A stretch of 64,000 nucleotides of DNA from Isachenkonia alkalipeptolytica (lineage in GTDB: Bacteria; Bacillota; Clostridia; Peptostreptococcales; T1SED10-28), in contig NZ_SUMG01000004.1 in NCBI RefSeq assembly GCF_009910325.1, positions 144,192 to 208,191 of the forward strand. The letters are read 5' to 3'. The position numbers and the translations under genes are program-made. Below the pieces are notes generated by a model. That model had not been told where the DNA came from. It was given only the letters and a program-made list of their open reading frames with translations, and did not search any database. Of this stretch, positions 25,579 through 34,933 are shown in pieces (positions within the stretch are counted from its first letter, which is position 1; every line of letters starts with the position of its first letter).

Positions 25579-25612
25579 AAGGGAATAAATTAGGCAAAGC
25601 TGTCAGTGGTTG

Positions 25613-27661
25613 TTATCGTACATCCTTATATTGTAGTTCGTATAAATTGTAATATAAGCCTTTTTCTTTAAGAAGCTGATTGTGATTTCCTATTTCCCGT
25701 ATACGCCCTTTATGAAGGACAATGATCTTATCACAACTTTGGATTGTAGATAAGCGATGGGCGATAGCAATGGTGGTTTTTCCTTTGATGATTTTTTGCA
25801 TAGCGTCTTGAACCAACTCTTCTGTTTCCGTATCAATATTGGAGGTGGCCTCATCCAGTACCAGTACCGCCGGGTTAAACGCCAAAGCCCGGGCAAAGGC
25901 CAACAGTTGTTTTTGTCCCGAGGATAAGGTGGCCCCCCGCTCCATTACCGGTTCGTCGTATCCATTAGGGAGTCTTTCAATAAACCGGTGCAGGTTTACA
26001 TACTTGGCGATTTCTTTGATTTTTTCCCGGGAGATGTTGGGATTATCCAGAGAAATATTTCCTTTAATGTCCCCGGCAAACATGAACACATCCTGCAAAA
26101 CTATTCCGATGTTCTCCCGAAGATCGGTAATGGAAAGGTCCTTAATATTGACACCGTCGATTAAAATTTCCCCCTTTTGAATATCGTAAAAACGGGCCAT
26201 CAGGTTAATAATGGAAGACTTTCCGGCACCGGTAGCTCCTACGAAGGCGATGGAGTCCCCGGGCTTGATTTTAAAGCTAACGTCTTTAAGTACCCATTCA
26301 TCCTCATTATAGGCAAACCATACATTTTTGAACTCAATCTCTCCACGAAAGAATTTTAAGGGTTTAGGGTTCTCTGGGTTTTGTATAGTGGACTCCGTAT
26401 CCAAGAGCTTGAAAATTCGCTCTGAGGAGGCCATGGAGGACTGGAGAACGTTATATTTTTCCGTTAGGTTGTTGATCGGCTGGAAAAACTGTTTAATATA
26501 ATTGATAAAGGCAAAGAGAATACCGAACTGTATATTGCCTTGGACCACCTGACCGCCTCCGTACCAAATAATAATGGCAAAGCCGAGAGACCGTATAATC
26601 TCCATGGATGGTCTATATACGGCGAAAATGAATACTTCCCGTTTGTTTGCAGCTAGGAGTTCCTCGTTGGTTTTATTGAATTTATTAAACTGCTGAGTTT
26701 CCCGTTTAAAGGTTTGAATGGTTTTCATTCCGGTGAAGTTCTCACTTAAGGAAGCATTGATTCTTGCAAGCTTTAGTCGGACCTGTCGGTAGGCATCTCG
26801 GACCTTCAGTCGAAACAAATAGGAGGATAGGAGCAGCACCGGCAGCACTAAGAAAGTCAAAAGAGCCAGTCGAAAACTCATGGTAAGCATGACGATGACC
26901 ACCCCTAAAAGGATGAAAATATCCTTGAAAAAGCTTACCAATACCTCGGTATACATCTGATGAAGGGTTTCCGTGTCGTTGGTGATTCTTGTTACCAGCC
27001 GTCCCACCGGGTTTTTATCGAAAAAGCGTAAGGACATGTTCTCCACATGGGTAAACAATTGTTGGCGGATATTGTAGATGATTTTATTGCTGGCATAATT
27101 CAGGGCATACACTTGAATGTAGTTCATGATAAAAGCACTAATGATTAGTGCGAGAAAGATCCAGCCGATGCGCCACAAATTGCTGATATCCTCGGCTCGA
27201 AAATCCTGTATGGCTTCGTCGGACAGTAGAGAAGCGGAAATTTCCCGGTCTTCAAAGACTAAATAGTCGCCATTCCCCGACTGGAAGGTTCCCGGCACAT
27301 CCACATTTCCTAAAAATTCATCCAATAAATATATTTCTCCTTCGATCCGTACTAATTGAGCCATGGAATCATAACCTTCTTCGGGATCCTCGATGTAGTA
27401 ATAATGGCCGTCGTACTCCGTACCTCCTTCAGTCACCGGCTCATCATAAACATATAAAGGACGGTCGTAAACATTGATATGTTCGTCTATGGCCACTTGG
27501 ATAAAGTAGGGTCGGGCAAGTTCCACACCGGCAATGAAAACCAGTAGTAAAACACACAGGGCAATGATTTTCCAATAAGGCTTCGCATAGCCGAGAAGTC
27601 GTGCCATTAATTTTGAATCGTAGGCTTTCCCGAGAGTTTCTTCTTCGTGATAATTGCTCAT
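25613..27661 (-). CDS. Heterodimeric ABC exporter, BmrD/LmrD-like half with external domain
   Basis: The 682-residue half-transporter has an ABC type IV membrane domain (about 30–400) and a nucleotide-binding domain. Walker A is GATGAGKSS, the signature is LSSGQKQ (non-canonical second Ser) and Walker B is VLVLDEATS with the catalytic Glu. Between helices 1 and 2 an acidic, Tyr-rich stretch of about 90 residues (approximately 60–155) is predicted to lie outside the cell. BmrD is similarly long. It should pair with the next gene product to export drugs or lipophilic compounds. It is 11 bp from its partner. Confidence 0.92.
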   Translation of the reverse strand: MSNYHEEETLGKAYDSKLMARLLGYAKPYWKIIALCVLLLVFIAGVELARPYFIQVAIDEHINVYDRPLYVYDEPVTEGGTEYDGHYYYIEDPEEGYDSMAQLVRIEGEIYLLDEFLGNVDVPGTFQSGNGDYLVFEDREISASLLSDEAIQDFRAEDISNLWRIGWIFLALIISAFIMNYIQVYALNYASNKIIYNIRQQLFTHVENMSLRFFDKNPVGRLVTRITNDTETLHQMYTEVLVSFFKDIFILLGVVIVMLTMSFRLALLTFLVLPVLLLSSYLFRLKVRDAYRQVRLKLARINASLSENFTGMKTIQTFKRETQQFNKFNKTNEELLAANKREVFIFAVYRPSMEIIRSLGFAIIIWYGGGQVVQGNIQFGILFAFINYIKQFFQPINNLTEKYNVLQSSMASSERIFKLLDTESTIQNPENPKPLKFFRGEIEFKNVWFAYNEDEWVLKDVSFKIKPGDSIAFVGATGAGKSSIINLMARFYDIQKGEILIDGVNIKDLSITDLRENIGIVLQDVFMFAGDIKGNISLDNPNISREKIKEIAKYVNLHRFIERLPNGYDEPVMERGATLSSGQKQLLAFARALAFNPAVLVLDEATSNIDTETEELVQDAMQKIIKGKTTIAIAHRLSTIQSCDKIIVLHKGRIREIGNHNQLLKEKGLYYNLYELQYKDVR

Positions 27662-27672
27662 GTTTACACCTC

Positions 27673-29427
27673 CTAATCTTCTTTTGTAATTTCTTCTTCC
27701 AGTAACTGTTTTTCATATAGTTCGAAGTAAAGGTTTTTATTTTTCAACAGTTCATCATGGGTGCCTTCCTCTAAAATCTTTCCGTCATCCAGTACTATGA
27801 TTTTGTCGCAGTCCTTGATCGTCGAAATTCGATGGGCAATCAAGATGCTGGTTTTTTCTTCCATTTCCTTCTCCAGGTGTGCAAGAATTTTCTCCTCGGT
27901 ATCCGTATCCACGGCGGAAAGAGAATCATCCAAAATTAGGATTTGGGGATCTTTAATTAGGGCCCGGGCGATGGAAATTCGTTGTTTTTGTCCACCGGAA
28001 AGAGTCACTCCCCGTTCTCCCACAAAGGTTTCATACCCCTCGGGGAAGTCCAGGATATTTTCGTGAACCTGGGCGATTTTTGCCACCCGCTGCACTTCCT
28101 CCCGGGAAGCTTCATCCACACCGAAGGCGATGTTATCGGCGATGGTGGTGGAAAACAGGAAGCTGTCCTGGTCCACATAGCCGATATGCTTTCGAAGGGA
28201 TTCGATTTTAATCTTTTCGATAGGGAGTCCGTCGATTTGGATTTCCCCCTCCTGGGCTTCAAAGAGGTGTAATAGAAGGCTGGCCACGGTACTTTTTCCA
28301 CTGCCGGTACGGCCGATGACACCGATATTGCTTCCTGGAGGAATATCCAGACTAAAGTTTTCCAGGGCGTATTCGTCGGTGTCGGGAAACTTAAAAGAGG
28401 TATTGATAAATCGAATATTTCCTCGGGGGTTCTCTATACTTACCGCATCTTCCCGGTCAACAATTTCTGGTTCTACATCCAAAATGGTGTTGATCCGTGC
28501 CATGGAAGCGGACCCCCGTTGAAGAATATTTACTACCCAACCGGCGGCCATCATAGGCCAGATCAGAAGGGCCAAATAGGAATTAAAGGCGATGAAATCA
28601 CCGAGGGAAATATCTCGGTTAATAACCAAAGTGCCTCCGTAAACAATAACAATCAAATAACTAAGGGAAGAAATAGCCATAATTAGGGGTTGGAATATCC
28701 CGAAAATTTTAATTAGATGCATCTGCTTATTAAAAACGTTTTGGTTTTTTTGGGCGAATTTTTCCACTTCTTTATTTTCCTGAACAAAGGTTTTGACCAC
28801 TCGGATTCCTGAAAGGTTTTCTTGCACGGTTTCCGTCAGCGAAGAAAAGGACTCCTGGACCTTTCGAAAACGCTGATTAATAATCTTTCCGAAACGTCCT
28901 GAGGCCAGTGCCAAGAAAGGCAGTGGAAATAAGGCTAACAGAGTCAGTCGGACATCGGTGGTGAGAAACATCATAATCGTGGCGATCACTGTAATAAAAA
29001 CTGCATCCACCACCATAACGATTCCCGGGCCCAAGGCCATACGCACCGCGTTGATATCATTGGTGGCATGGGCCATTAAATCTCCGGTTTTACTCTTGTT
29101 AAAGTAGTTGGTGGAGAGTTTTAACAGATGGGAAAAAAGCTTGTTTCGAAGCTCAAACTCCAGTTTTTTCGAAGTTCCGATGATAAAAATCCGCCATAAA
29201 AAACGGAAGAAGGCCAGTAAAAAACCGATGATCAGTACATAAACACCGTAACGGATAATTTCCGTTCTCCCAACAATGTTTGCTTGTAGTCCGTCGGTAA
29301 AGGACCGAAGGATTTCCGGCAGAATTAACTGTAAAATATCCACAAAAATAAGCCATACGACGCCTAATATGTAAGCCCATTTATGCTCGATGAAAAAGTA
29401 CTTTAAGGTTTTGAAGTTTGATAGCAA
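27673..29427 (-). CDS. Heterodimeric ABC exporter, BmrC/LmrC-like half
   Basis: The half-transporter of about 584 residues has six membrane helices, then Walker A GRTGSGKST, canonical signature LSGGQKQR and Walker B ILILDDSLS, in which Asp replaces the catalytic Glu. Such a degenerate site is the hallmark of the C-type partner in heterodimeric exporters. Its intact signature should complete the active site formed with the Walker motifs of the other half. TTG at 29427 is preferred because GGGGGAG is eight bases upstream; the GTG at 29436 abuts it. Confidence 0.9.
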   Translation of the reverse strand: MLSNFKTLKYFFIEHKWAYILGVVWLIFVDILQLILPEILRSFTDGLQANIVGRTEIIRYGVYVLIIGFLLAFFRFLWRIFIIGTSKKLEFELRNKLFSHLLKLSTNYFNKSKTGDLMAHATNDINAVRMALGPGIVMVVDAVFITVIATIMMFLTTDVRLTLLALFPLPFLALASGRFGKIINQRFRKVQESFSSLTETVQENLSGIRVVKTFVQENKEVEKFAQKNQNVFNKQMHLIKIFGIFQPLIMAISSLSYLIVIVYGGTLVINRDISLGDFIAFNSYLALLIWPMMAAGWVVNILQRGSASMARINTILDVEPEIVDREDAVSIENPRGNIRFINTSFKFPDTDEYALENFSLDIPPGSNIGVIGRTGSGKSTVASLLLHLFEAQEGEIQIDGLPIEKIKIESLRKHIGYVDQDSFLFSTTIADNIAFGVDEASREEVQRVAKIAQVHENILDFPEGYETFVGERGVTLSGGQKQRISIARALIKDPQILILDDSLSAVDTDTEEKILAHLEKEMEEKTSILIAHRISTIKDCDKIIVLDDGKILEEGTHDELLKNKNLYFELYEKQLLEEEITKED

Positions 29428-29471
29428 TATTGTCACTCCCCCAGGTTATTTTGTCACACTAAATAATTTTC

Positions 29472-29500
29472 ATTGTATAATATAAACCCCTACTATGCAA
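29472..29500 (-). promoter_or_regulatory. Possible promoter of the ABC exporter operon
   Basis: On the minus strand, TTGCAT (29500–29495), a 17-bp spacer and TACAAT (29477–29472) lie about 45 bp before the start of the BmrC-like gene. The match to sigma-A consensus is fair. Confidence 0.45.
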
Positions 29501-29579
29501 GACCCTGAGTGTATAGGATTTTTTATTTCGAAAGTGGTGAGTCTATGGTATTATAGACTTAGTAAAGGGGGGGGAAGTC

Positions 29580-30470
29580 ATGTATCGAAACATCGATATT
29601 ATTTGCAATCCCAGTTCGGGAAAACAGAAGTTTCAACAAAATATTCAGGATATAAAAAAAATGTTAGAAAACGAAGGGCGAAAAGTAAAAATATTCTATA
29701 CAGAAAAAAAATACGATGGCAAGAATTATACCATAGAAAGCTGTAAAGGAACGACGGATCTCATTATTTCTGTCGGAGGAGACGGCACATTAAACGAAGT
29801 AGTAAACGGTCTGATGGAATCGGAAAGAAAGATTCCCCTAGCCATTTATCCTACGGGAACGGTCAATGATTTTGCCAGTTTTTTTGAAATATCTACGAAG
29901 GTTCAAGATTTTTACCGGATGATTCAGCATGGCCGGGAAAAGTGGGTGGATGCAGGAAAAGCCAATGACCATTATTTTATAAATGTGGCTGCAGGAGGTA
30001 AAATCACGGAAGTGGCCCATAAAGTCAGCAGCGACTCCAAAACTATTTTAGGGAGAATGGCCTATATCTTAGAGGGCGCCCGGGATTTTCCGAGAGAAAT
30101 CTTTAAACCGGTACAGTTGAAGCTGTCAGTCGACGGGGAAATGGTGGAAAGAGAAGTCCTTTTCTTTCTGGTTTCCAATACCCAGTTTGTAGGGGGGTTT
30201 AAACAACTGATGAACCGGGCAAAAATCGATGATGGGAAACTGGATTTATTAATGGTGGAAAAGCTTCCGGTAAAGGATTTTTTCAATATTTTTGTAAAAG
30301 CTTTTAATGGTAGCCATATAGACCATCCTAAAGTCTATTATAAATATGTAGAGGAAGTTACGATCATGGCGGAACCTGCTATGGAAATTGATGTTGATGG
30401 AGAGTACTTAGGAAACACTCCGGCTCAAATTTCTGTAATTAAAAAGGCGGTAAAGATTTTAGTGCCCTAA
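29580..30470 (+). CDS. Diacylglycerol/lipid kinase family protein (YegS/DgkB-like)
   Basis: The 296-residue protein has the lipid-kinase motifs: NPSSGKQKFQQN at the N terminus, the nucleotide loop SVGGDGTLNEVVNG (about residues 62–75), and YPTGTVNDFASFF. The C-terminal beta domain ends with EIDVDGEYLGNTPAQISVI, which contains the conserved Asp/Glu. It phosphorylates diacylglycerol or a related lipid at the membrane surface. Ribosome binding site GGGGGGGAAG; the start is unambiguous. Confidence 0.9.
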   Translation: MYRNIDIICNPSSGKQKFQQNIQDIKKMLENEGRKVKIFYTEKKYDGKNYTIESCKGTTDLIISVGGDGTLNEVVNGLMESERKIPLAIYPTGTVNDFASFFEISTKVQDFYRMIQHGREKWVDAGKANDHYFINVAAGGKITEVAHKVSSDSKTILGRMAYILEGARDFPREIFKPVQLKLSVDGEMVEREVLFFLVSNTQFVGGFKQLMNRAKIDDGKLDLLMVEKLPVKDFFNIFVKAFNGSHIDHPKVYYKYVEEVTIMAEPAMEIDVDGEYLGNTPAQISVIKKAVKILVP

Positions 30471-30574
30471 TCACTCCTTTAAATTGAATTTAAATGGACT
30501 ATCCTAGAAAGGGTATTAAAAAGAAGGGAAATTTGTGTTAGAATGTACTATATATTATTCTAGGAGGACAAAGT

Positions 30575-31033
30575 ATGCTGAAAATAGATCCTGAAAATGA
30601 AAATATGGATGTAATTACAGAAATTGAAAGAGAGCTCCGTTATCTTTGTACCATTGTAAAGCAAAAGGGTCGGGAAATGCTTGTGGAATTTGAAATTACC
30701 CCTCCCCAATTTCAAGCCCTGCTATATTTGGTTAAGGAAGAGGATCTAACCATCGGAGAGTTAAGTAAGCGAATGTATTTAGCCTGCAGCACCATTACGG
30801 ATTTAGTGGACCGCATGGAGAAAAATAAAATGGTTAAACGGGTGCGGGATGAGAAGGATCGCCGCGTGGTTCGGGTTGCGGTTTTGGAGAAGGGACATAA
30901 AATCATTCAAAAAGTCCTTACTGCCAGAAGAGAATACTTGAGGGATATTTTAAAGGACCTCTCGGAAGAGCAGCAGACCTTTATTTTAAACGGAATTTCT
31001 ATGGTATATGAACGAACAGATGCGATGAAATAA
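30575..31033 (+). CDS. MarR family transcriptional regulator
   Basis: The 152-residue winged-helix protein contains LTIGELSKRMYLACSTITDLVDRMEKNKMVKRVRDEKDRRVVRVAVLE, shown here in two known parts: recognition helix ACSTITDLVDRM and wing KDRRVVRV. MarR proteins act as dimeric repressors released by ligands. Neighbours (a lipid kinase, and an ABC exporter beyond it) suggest possible control of the exporter, but no matching operator was identified. Ribosome binding site TAGGAGG. Confidence 0.9.
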   Translation: MLKIDPENENMDVITEIERELRYLCTIVKQKGREMLVEFEITPPQFQALLYLVKEEDLTIGELSKRMYLACSTITDLVDRMEKNKMVKRVRDEKDRRVVRVAVLEKGHKIIQKVLTARREYLRDILKDLSEEQQTFILNGISMVYERTDAMK

Positions 31034-31093
31034 AGGCATGGTAGATGGACCACTTTGTCGAAAGTACTGTGTAACTAAAGGAGGTATGGATTT

Positions 31094-31264
31094 ATGGTAG
31101 GACAAGAAAAAATTGATCGCATTAATGAGCTGGCAAAATTAGCAAAGGAAAGAACCTTGACCGAGGGGGAAGAAAAGGAACGACAAGCCCTTCGAAAGGA
31201 ATACATCCAAGCGTTTCGAAAGAATGCAAAGCAACAATTTGACCGAATAAAGATCGTCGATTAG
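31094..31264 (+). CDS. DUF896 (UPF0291/YnzC) family protein
   Basis: The 56-residue helical protein includes RINELAKLAKERTLTEGE and RQALRKEYIQAFRKN, the signature of the DUF896 family of short two-helix proteins (Bacillus YnzC). Function is unknown; in Bacillus ynzC is linked to the SOS response. AAAGGAGG is eight bases before the ATG. It is followed by a weak hairpin terminator. Confidence 0.92.
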   Translation: MVGQEKIDRINELAKLAKERTLTEGEEKERQALRKEYIQAFRKNAKQQFDRIKIVD

Positions 31265-31275
31265 TGTGACTAGGG

Positions 31276-31303
31276 AAAGCCGGGGGGAAGTCTCTGGCTT
31301 TTT
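31276..31303 (+). terminator. Weak terminator after DUF896 gene
   Basis: AAAGCC (31276–31281) pairs with GGCTTT (31296–31301), followed by TT and an AT-rich stretch. The stem is only six base pairs. Confidence 0.5.
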
Positions 31304-31443
31304 ATTATATTGTTTTTTAATAAAAAGCGCCGGGAGCCAGCTAAATTTATTTAGTTCATTCTCGGGATGTGGATTAGGAGCACTGGAATAAAAGGGAAAC
31401 CCCGTATTATGTAATAATGTGTTAATATTTAAAAAATATACTT

Positions 31444-31472
31444 TTGATTTCATGAAATTAGGGTAATATAAT
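31444..31472 (+). promoter_or_regulatory. Promoter of degS-degU
   Basis: TTGATT (31444–31449), 17-bp spacer, TATAAT (31467–31472). The start of transcription would give a leader of about 85 bases before degS. Confidence 0.75.
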
Positions 31473-31565
31473 AAAAGAGCGGTAGGTCCTTTTTTAAAGG
31501 GAAAGACCGTCGCAGCAGGATTTCCCTGTTCATGGATTTTATTAAGGAGAAGAAGAGGTGAATCT

Positions 31566-32741
31566 ATGGAAAAGGAGCCGGAAGAGGTTTCAAAAATTAA
31601 TACCATTCTTTCCAAGGCGATCACAGCCGTGGAGGAAAGCAAAGAAGAAATTTTTGAAATTACGGAAAACCTTCGCAAGGAGTGCGATGAACTTCAACGG
31701 CAGGTAATTCGATTTAAAGAAGAGGCAAAAAATCTTGTGTTACAAGTGGAAAGCCTCGAAGAAAAGGAGCGTATAAGCCGGAAAACCCTGTTAAAGGTCA
31801 GTAAGAATTTCGAAACCTATGCCGAGGAAGATATAAAAAAGGCCTATGAACGGGCCAATGATTTGCGACTGCAGGTCCTGGTAAAGCGCCGGGAGGAAAA
31901 GGAAATTATCACTAAAAGAAAGGATTTGGAACTTCGTCTGAAGGAGGCGGAGAAAAATTTGAAAAAAGCGGAGAGCCTGACTTCTAAAATCGGTATTGCC
32001 CTAGAGTTTTTAGGGGATAATTTTGACAGTGTGATTTCCAGTGCTGAGGGAATTGAAGAAAAACAGGCGATTGGAAAACGCATTATTCTCGCCCAGGAAG
32101 AAGAACGTAAGCGAATTGCCAGGGACATTCACGATGGACCGGCTCAGTCTTTATCCAATGTAATCATAAAGTCAGAGCTATGCGAGCGATTGCTTGACAA
32201 GGATTTGGTTGAGGCAAAAGAAGAGCTGAAAAGTCTAAAGGAAATTGTTCGGGAGAGCACAAAGGAAGTTCGACGAATCATTTACAATCTTCGGCCGATG
32301 TCTTTAGACGATTTGGGATTTGTAGCTATGATAGAGAAGTACTTAGAGGTTTTTCAAGAGGAGTCGGGAATACAAGCGGAGTTTGTGGTTGATTCGAATC
32401 AAGGTATTGAAGATTCTGTACGAAACCTTTTCGTCTTTCGAATTACTCAGGAACTCTTAAACAATGTGCGAAAACATTCCGAAGCCACCTTTGTGGAAGT
32501 AAGCTTAGACATCACTAAAAATTCCATCCATTTAAGGGTTCAAGACAACGGCAAAGGGTTCAACATGGAAGAAGAATTTGAAGACCCTCGGGGAATAAAA
32601 GAAAGTCCGAACACTCACATGAACGGATTGGGATTACAAAGTATTAAGGAAAGAGTAAAGCTATTAAACGGAAGAATCACCTTTGAAAGCAAGGAAGCTA
32701 TGGGAACAAAGGTCCAATGCGTTATACCGAATGACGTTTAA
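31566..32741 (+). CDS. degS: DegS-like sensor histidine kinase
   Basis: The 391-residue cytoplasmic kinase has an N-terminal coiled-coil sensor region (about 1–170) of the DegS type and no membrane segments. The HisKA_3 phosphoacceptor box is RIARDIHDGPAQSLSNV, followed by EVRRIIYNLRPMSLDDLG. The HATPase domain includes ELLNNVRKHSEATFVEV, DNGKGF and GLGLQSIKERV. It should phosphorylate the adjacent DegU. The GTG-free ATG at 31566 follows AGAAGAGGTG. DegU begins 15 bp downstream. Confidence 0.92.
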   Translation: MEKEPEEVSKINTILSKAITAVEESKEEIFEITENLRKECDELQRQVIRFKEEAKNLVLQVESLEEKERISRKTLLKVSKNFETYAEEDIKKAYERANDLRLQVLVKRREEKEIITKRKDLELRLKEAEKNLKKAESLTSKIGIALEFLGDNFDSVISSAEGIEEKQAIGKRIILAQEEERKRIARDIHDGPAQSLSNVIIKSELCERLLDKDLVEAKEELKSLKEIVRESTKEVRRIIYNLRPMSLDDLGFVAMIEKYLEVFQEESGIQAEFVVDSNQGIEDSVRNLFVFRITQELLNNVRKHSEATFVEVSLDITKNSIHLRVQDNGKGFNMEEEFEDPRGIKESPNTHMNGLGLQSIKERVKLLNGRITFESKEAMGTKVQCVIPNDV

Positions 32742-32756
32742 GGATGGAGAAATATA

Positions 32757-33431
32757 ATGAGCGATAGGAAAGGATGTGGAAACATGATCAAAATACTACT
32801 TGTGGATGATCATTTACTGGTACGTCAAGGGATTAAAAAAATTCTGGAATTAGAAGAGGATTTCCAGGTTGTGGGCGAAGCCGGAAACGGAGAAGAAGCC
32901 TTAGAGATATTAAAGGAGATGAAACCGGACATTGTTTTGCTGGATATTAATATGCCCGGACTAAACGGTATCGAAACCTTACGACAAATTAAAGCCATGG
33001 AAGACCGGCAAAAAGTGATCATGCTAACTTTTCACGAGGAACGGGAATATCTGATTGAGACCATTAATCTTGGGGCGGAGGGTTACATTTTAAAAGATGC
33101 GGAAAGTGACAGCTTAATCCGAGGCATCCGGGATGTAAACAAAGGGGGTTCCTACGTCCATCCGAGCATCGCCGGCGAACTGGTAAAAACTCATAAGAAA
33201 GATAAGCCGGAAGTAAATCAGGATTTAGAAGCTCTGAAAAAACTGACCCGAAGGGAAAAGGAAGTTCTGAAACTGATTTCCCAAGGAATGAACAATCGGG
33301 AAATCGCCAACACCCTGTTCATCAGTGAAAAAACCGTAAAAAATCATGTGTCCAATATCTTCAAGAAAATCCATGTAAATGACCGGACCCAGGCAGCCAT
33401 ATTTGCCTTGAAAAATCAACGGGATCAATAA
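32757..33431 (+). CDS. degU: DegU-like response regulator
   Basis: The 224-residue NarL/FixJ-type regulator has a receiver domain with LLVDDHLLVRQG (acidic pair) and the phosphoacceptor Asp in DIVLLDINMPGLNG, then a LuxR helix-turn-helix: LTRREKEVLKLISQG and NTLFISEKTVKNHVSNIFKK. Two starts are possible: the ATG at 32757 (GGATGGAG upstream) and an ATG at 32784 (AAAGGATG upstream), which gives the more typical N terminus MIKILLVDDH. In Bacillus DegS–DegU controls exoenzymes and motility; the targets here are unknown. Confidence 0.93.
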   Translation: MSDRKGCGNMIKILLVDDHLLVRQGIKKILELEEDFQVVGEAGNGEEALEILKEMKPDIVLLDINMPGLNGIETLRQIKAMEDRQKVIMLTFHEEREYLIETINLGAEGYILKDAESDSLIRGIRDVNKGGSYVHPSIAGELVKTHKKDKPEVNQDLEALKKLTRREKEVLKLISQGMNNREIANTLFISEKTVKNHVSNIFKKIHVNDRTQAAIFALKNQRDQ

Positions 33432-33451
33432 CCGATCCAAAGGGAGGACTT

Positions 33452-34846
33452 ATGAAAAAAGACTTATTCTTCAAGCAGGAAAGTTTATGGAAGGCTTTAG
33501 ACGATGAAAAACTTAAAGAAGCACAGGATTTCGGAGAGTCCTACAAAAGTTTTATTGACGCCAGTAAAACCGAACGAAAATGTGTAAAAGAGATCATCCG
33601 ACAGGCAAAGTCCCGGGGCTTTGTTTCCTTTGAGGAAACCCTAAAGGATAAAAAGGCTTTGCTTCCCGGGGATAAGGTATACTTTATGAATAAAGAGAAA
33701 GCGGTTATCTTAGCAGTCATCGGAAAAGAAGCCATGGAATCCGGAGTGAATATTATCGGCACCCATGTGGACAGTCCGAGACTGGACTTGAAACCCTTTC
33801 CCTTTTACGAGGACAAGGAATTGGTCTTGGCCAAAACTCATTATTACGGCGGTGTAAAAAAATACCAATGGGTTACCATGCCCTTAGCAATGCACGGGGT
33901 AATCACAAAGGAAAACGGTGAACTTTTGGAAATCACAATCGGTGAGGACCCTTCGGATCCTATTTTGATGATTTCTGACCTGTTGCCTCATTTATCCAAG
34001 GATCAGATGAATAAAAAAATGTCTGAAGGCATAACCGGTGAAGGGTTAAATGTTCTTTTGGGTAATCAGGCCAGCAAAGAAGGGGAAGAAAAAGAAGCGG
34101 TGAAGGCACACTTGCTACAACTGCTAAAAGAGCAATACGATATCACGGAGGAGGACTTTGCCTTTGCAGAGATCCAGCTGGTTCCTGCGGGAAAAGCCAG
34201 GGATGTTGGACTGGATCAAAGCATGATTGCCGCCTATGGTCATGATGATCGGGTCTGTGCCTTTGGGGAACTTAAGGCGATTGTGGATCTTGACACTCCG
34301 AGAAAAACTGCCATGGCTGTATTTGTGGATAAAGAAGAGGTTGGAAGCATAAGCAATGTGGGGATGGAATCGAAGTTTTTTGAAAACAGTCTGGATGAAA
34401 TGTTAGCCCTTCAAGAAGGTAGCACCAGACTTAGTGTTCGCCGAGCCTTGAATAACTCCAAAGCTTTGTCCGGGGATGTAATGTCCGCCTTTGATCCGAA
34501 TTTCCCGGAGGTGTTGGATCCGAAAAACTCCTGTTACATGGGAAGAGGGGTGAATATCAGTAAGTACACCGGTTCTCGAGGAAAAGGAGGCTGCAATGAT
34601 GCCAACCATGAATTCTTAGCACAACTTCGAAGTACCTTCAACAACCATGATATTCATTGGCAGATGGGGGAGCTTGGGAAAGTGGATCAAGGAGGAGGCG
34701 GAACCATTGCCTACATTATCGGGAATTATAATACAGAGGTAGTAGACTGTGGCGTTCCCGTACTTAGTATGCATGCTCCCATGGAGATCATCAGTAAAGT
34801 GGATTTATACATGACCTATCTTGCTTATCGAGGGTTTTATTTATAA
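33452..34846 (+). CDS. M18 family zinc aminopeptidase
   Basis: The 464-residue protein shows M18 (aspartyl-aminopeptidase-like) motifs: GTHVDSPRLDLKPFP with the first His/Asp metal ligands, YGHDDRVCAFGEL with the bridging Asp, VFVDKEEVGSISNVG with the catalytic Glu pair, and a late SMHAPMEIISKVDLY with the last His ligand. It is a cytoplasmic peptidase removing N-terminal residues. AAAGGGAGG lies before the ATG, 20 bp after degU, so it may be read through from that operon. A strong terminator follows. Confidence 0.92.
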   Translation: MKKDLFFKQESLWKALDDEKLKEAQDFGESYKSFIDASKTERKCVKEIIRQAKSRGFVSFEETLKDKKALLPGDKVYFMNKEKAVILAVIGKEAMESGVNIIGTHVDSPRLDLKPFPFYEDKELVLAKTHYYGGVKKYQWVTMPLAMHGVITKENGELLEITIGEDPSDPILMISDLLPHLSKDQMNKKMSEGITGEGLNVLLGNQASKEGEEKEAVKAHLLQLLKEQYDITEEDFAFAEIQLVPAGKARDVGLDQSMIAAYGHDDRVCAFGELKAIVDLDTPRKTAMAVFVDKEEVGSISNVGMESKFFENSLDEMLALQEGSTRLSVRRALNNSKALSGDVMSAFDPNFPEVLDPKNSCYMGRGVNISKYTGSRGKGGCNDANHEFLAQLRSTFNNHDIHWQMGELGKVDQGGGGTIAYIIGNYNTEVVDCGVPVLSMHAPMEIISKVDLYMTYLAYRGFYL

Positions 34847-34867
34847 TTCGGTAAGAATTAAACATAT

Positions 34868-34909
34868 AAAAAGGCCGGGATCCCCAGAGGGGAGGTTCCC
34901 GGCCTTTTT
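34868..34909. terminator. Bidirectional terminator
   Basis: AAAAAGGCCGGGA pairs with TCCCGGCCTTTTT around TCCCCAGAGGGGAGGT, itself able to pair. It lies between the convergent aminopeptidase (+) and cation transporter (-) genes. Confidence 0.92.
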
Positions 34910-34933
34910 ATGGAAATCAAAATAGTCAAAGGA

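Larger units (their letters stand above)
31265..31565. other. Intergenic region upstream of degS
   Basis: It contains the DUF896 hairpin (31276–31303), a sigma-A-like promoter (31444–31472) and about 90 bp of leader before degS. No gene was found. Confidence 0.6.

Noticed and set aside
31139..31678. 179-codon minus-strand open frame across the degS leader
   Set aside because: It crosses a promoter, the DUF896 gene and the start of degS, and has no ribosome binding site.
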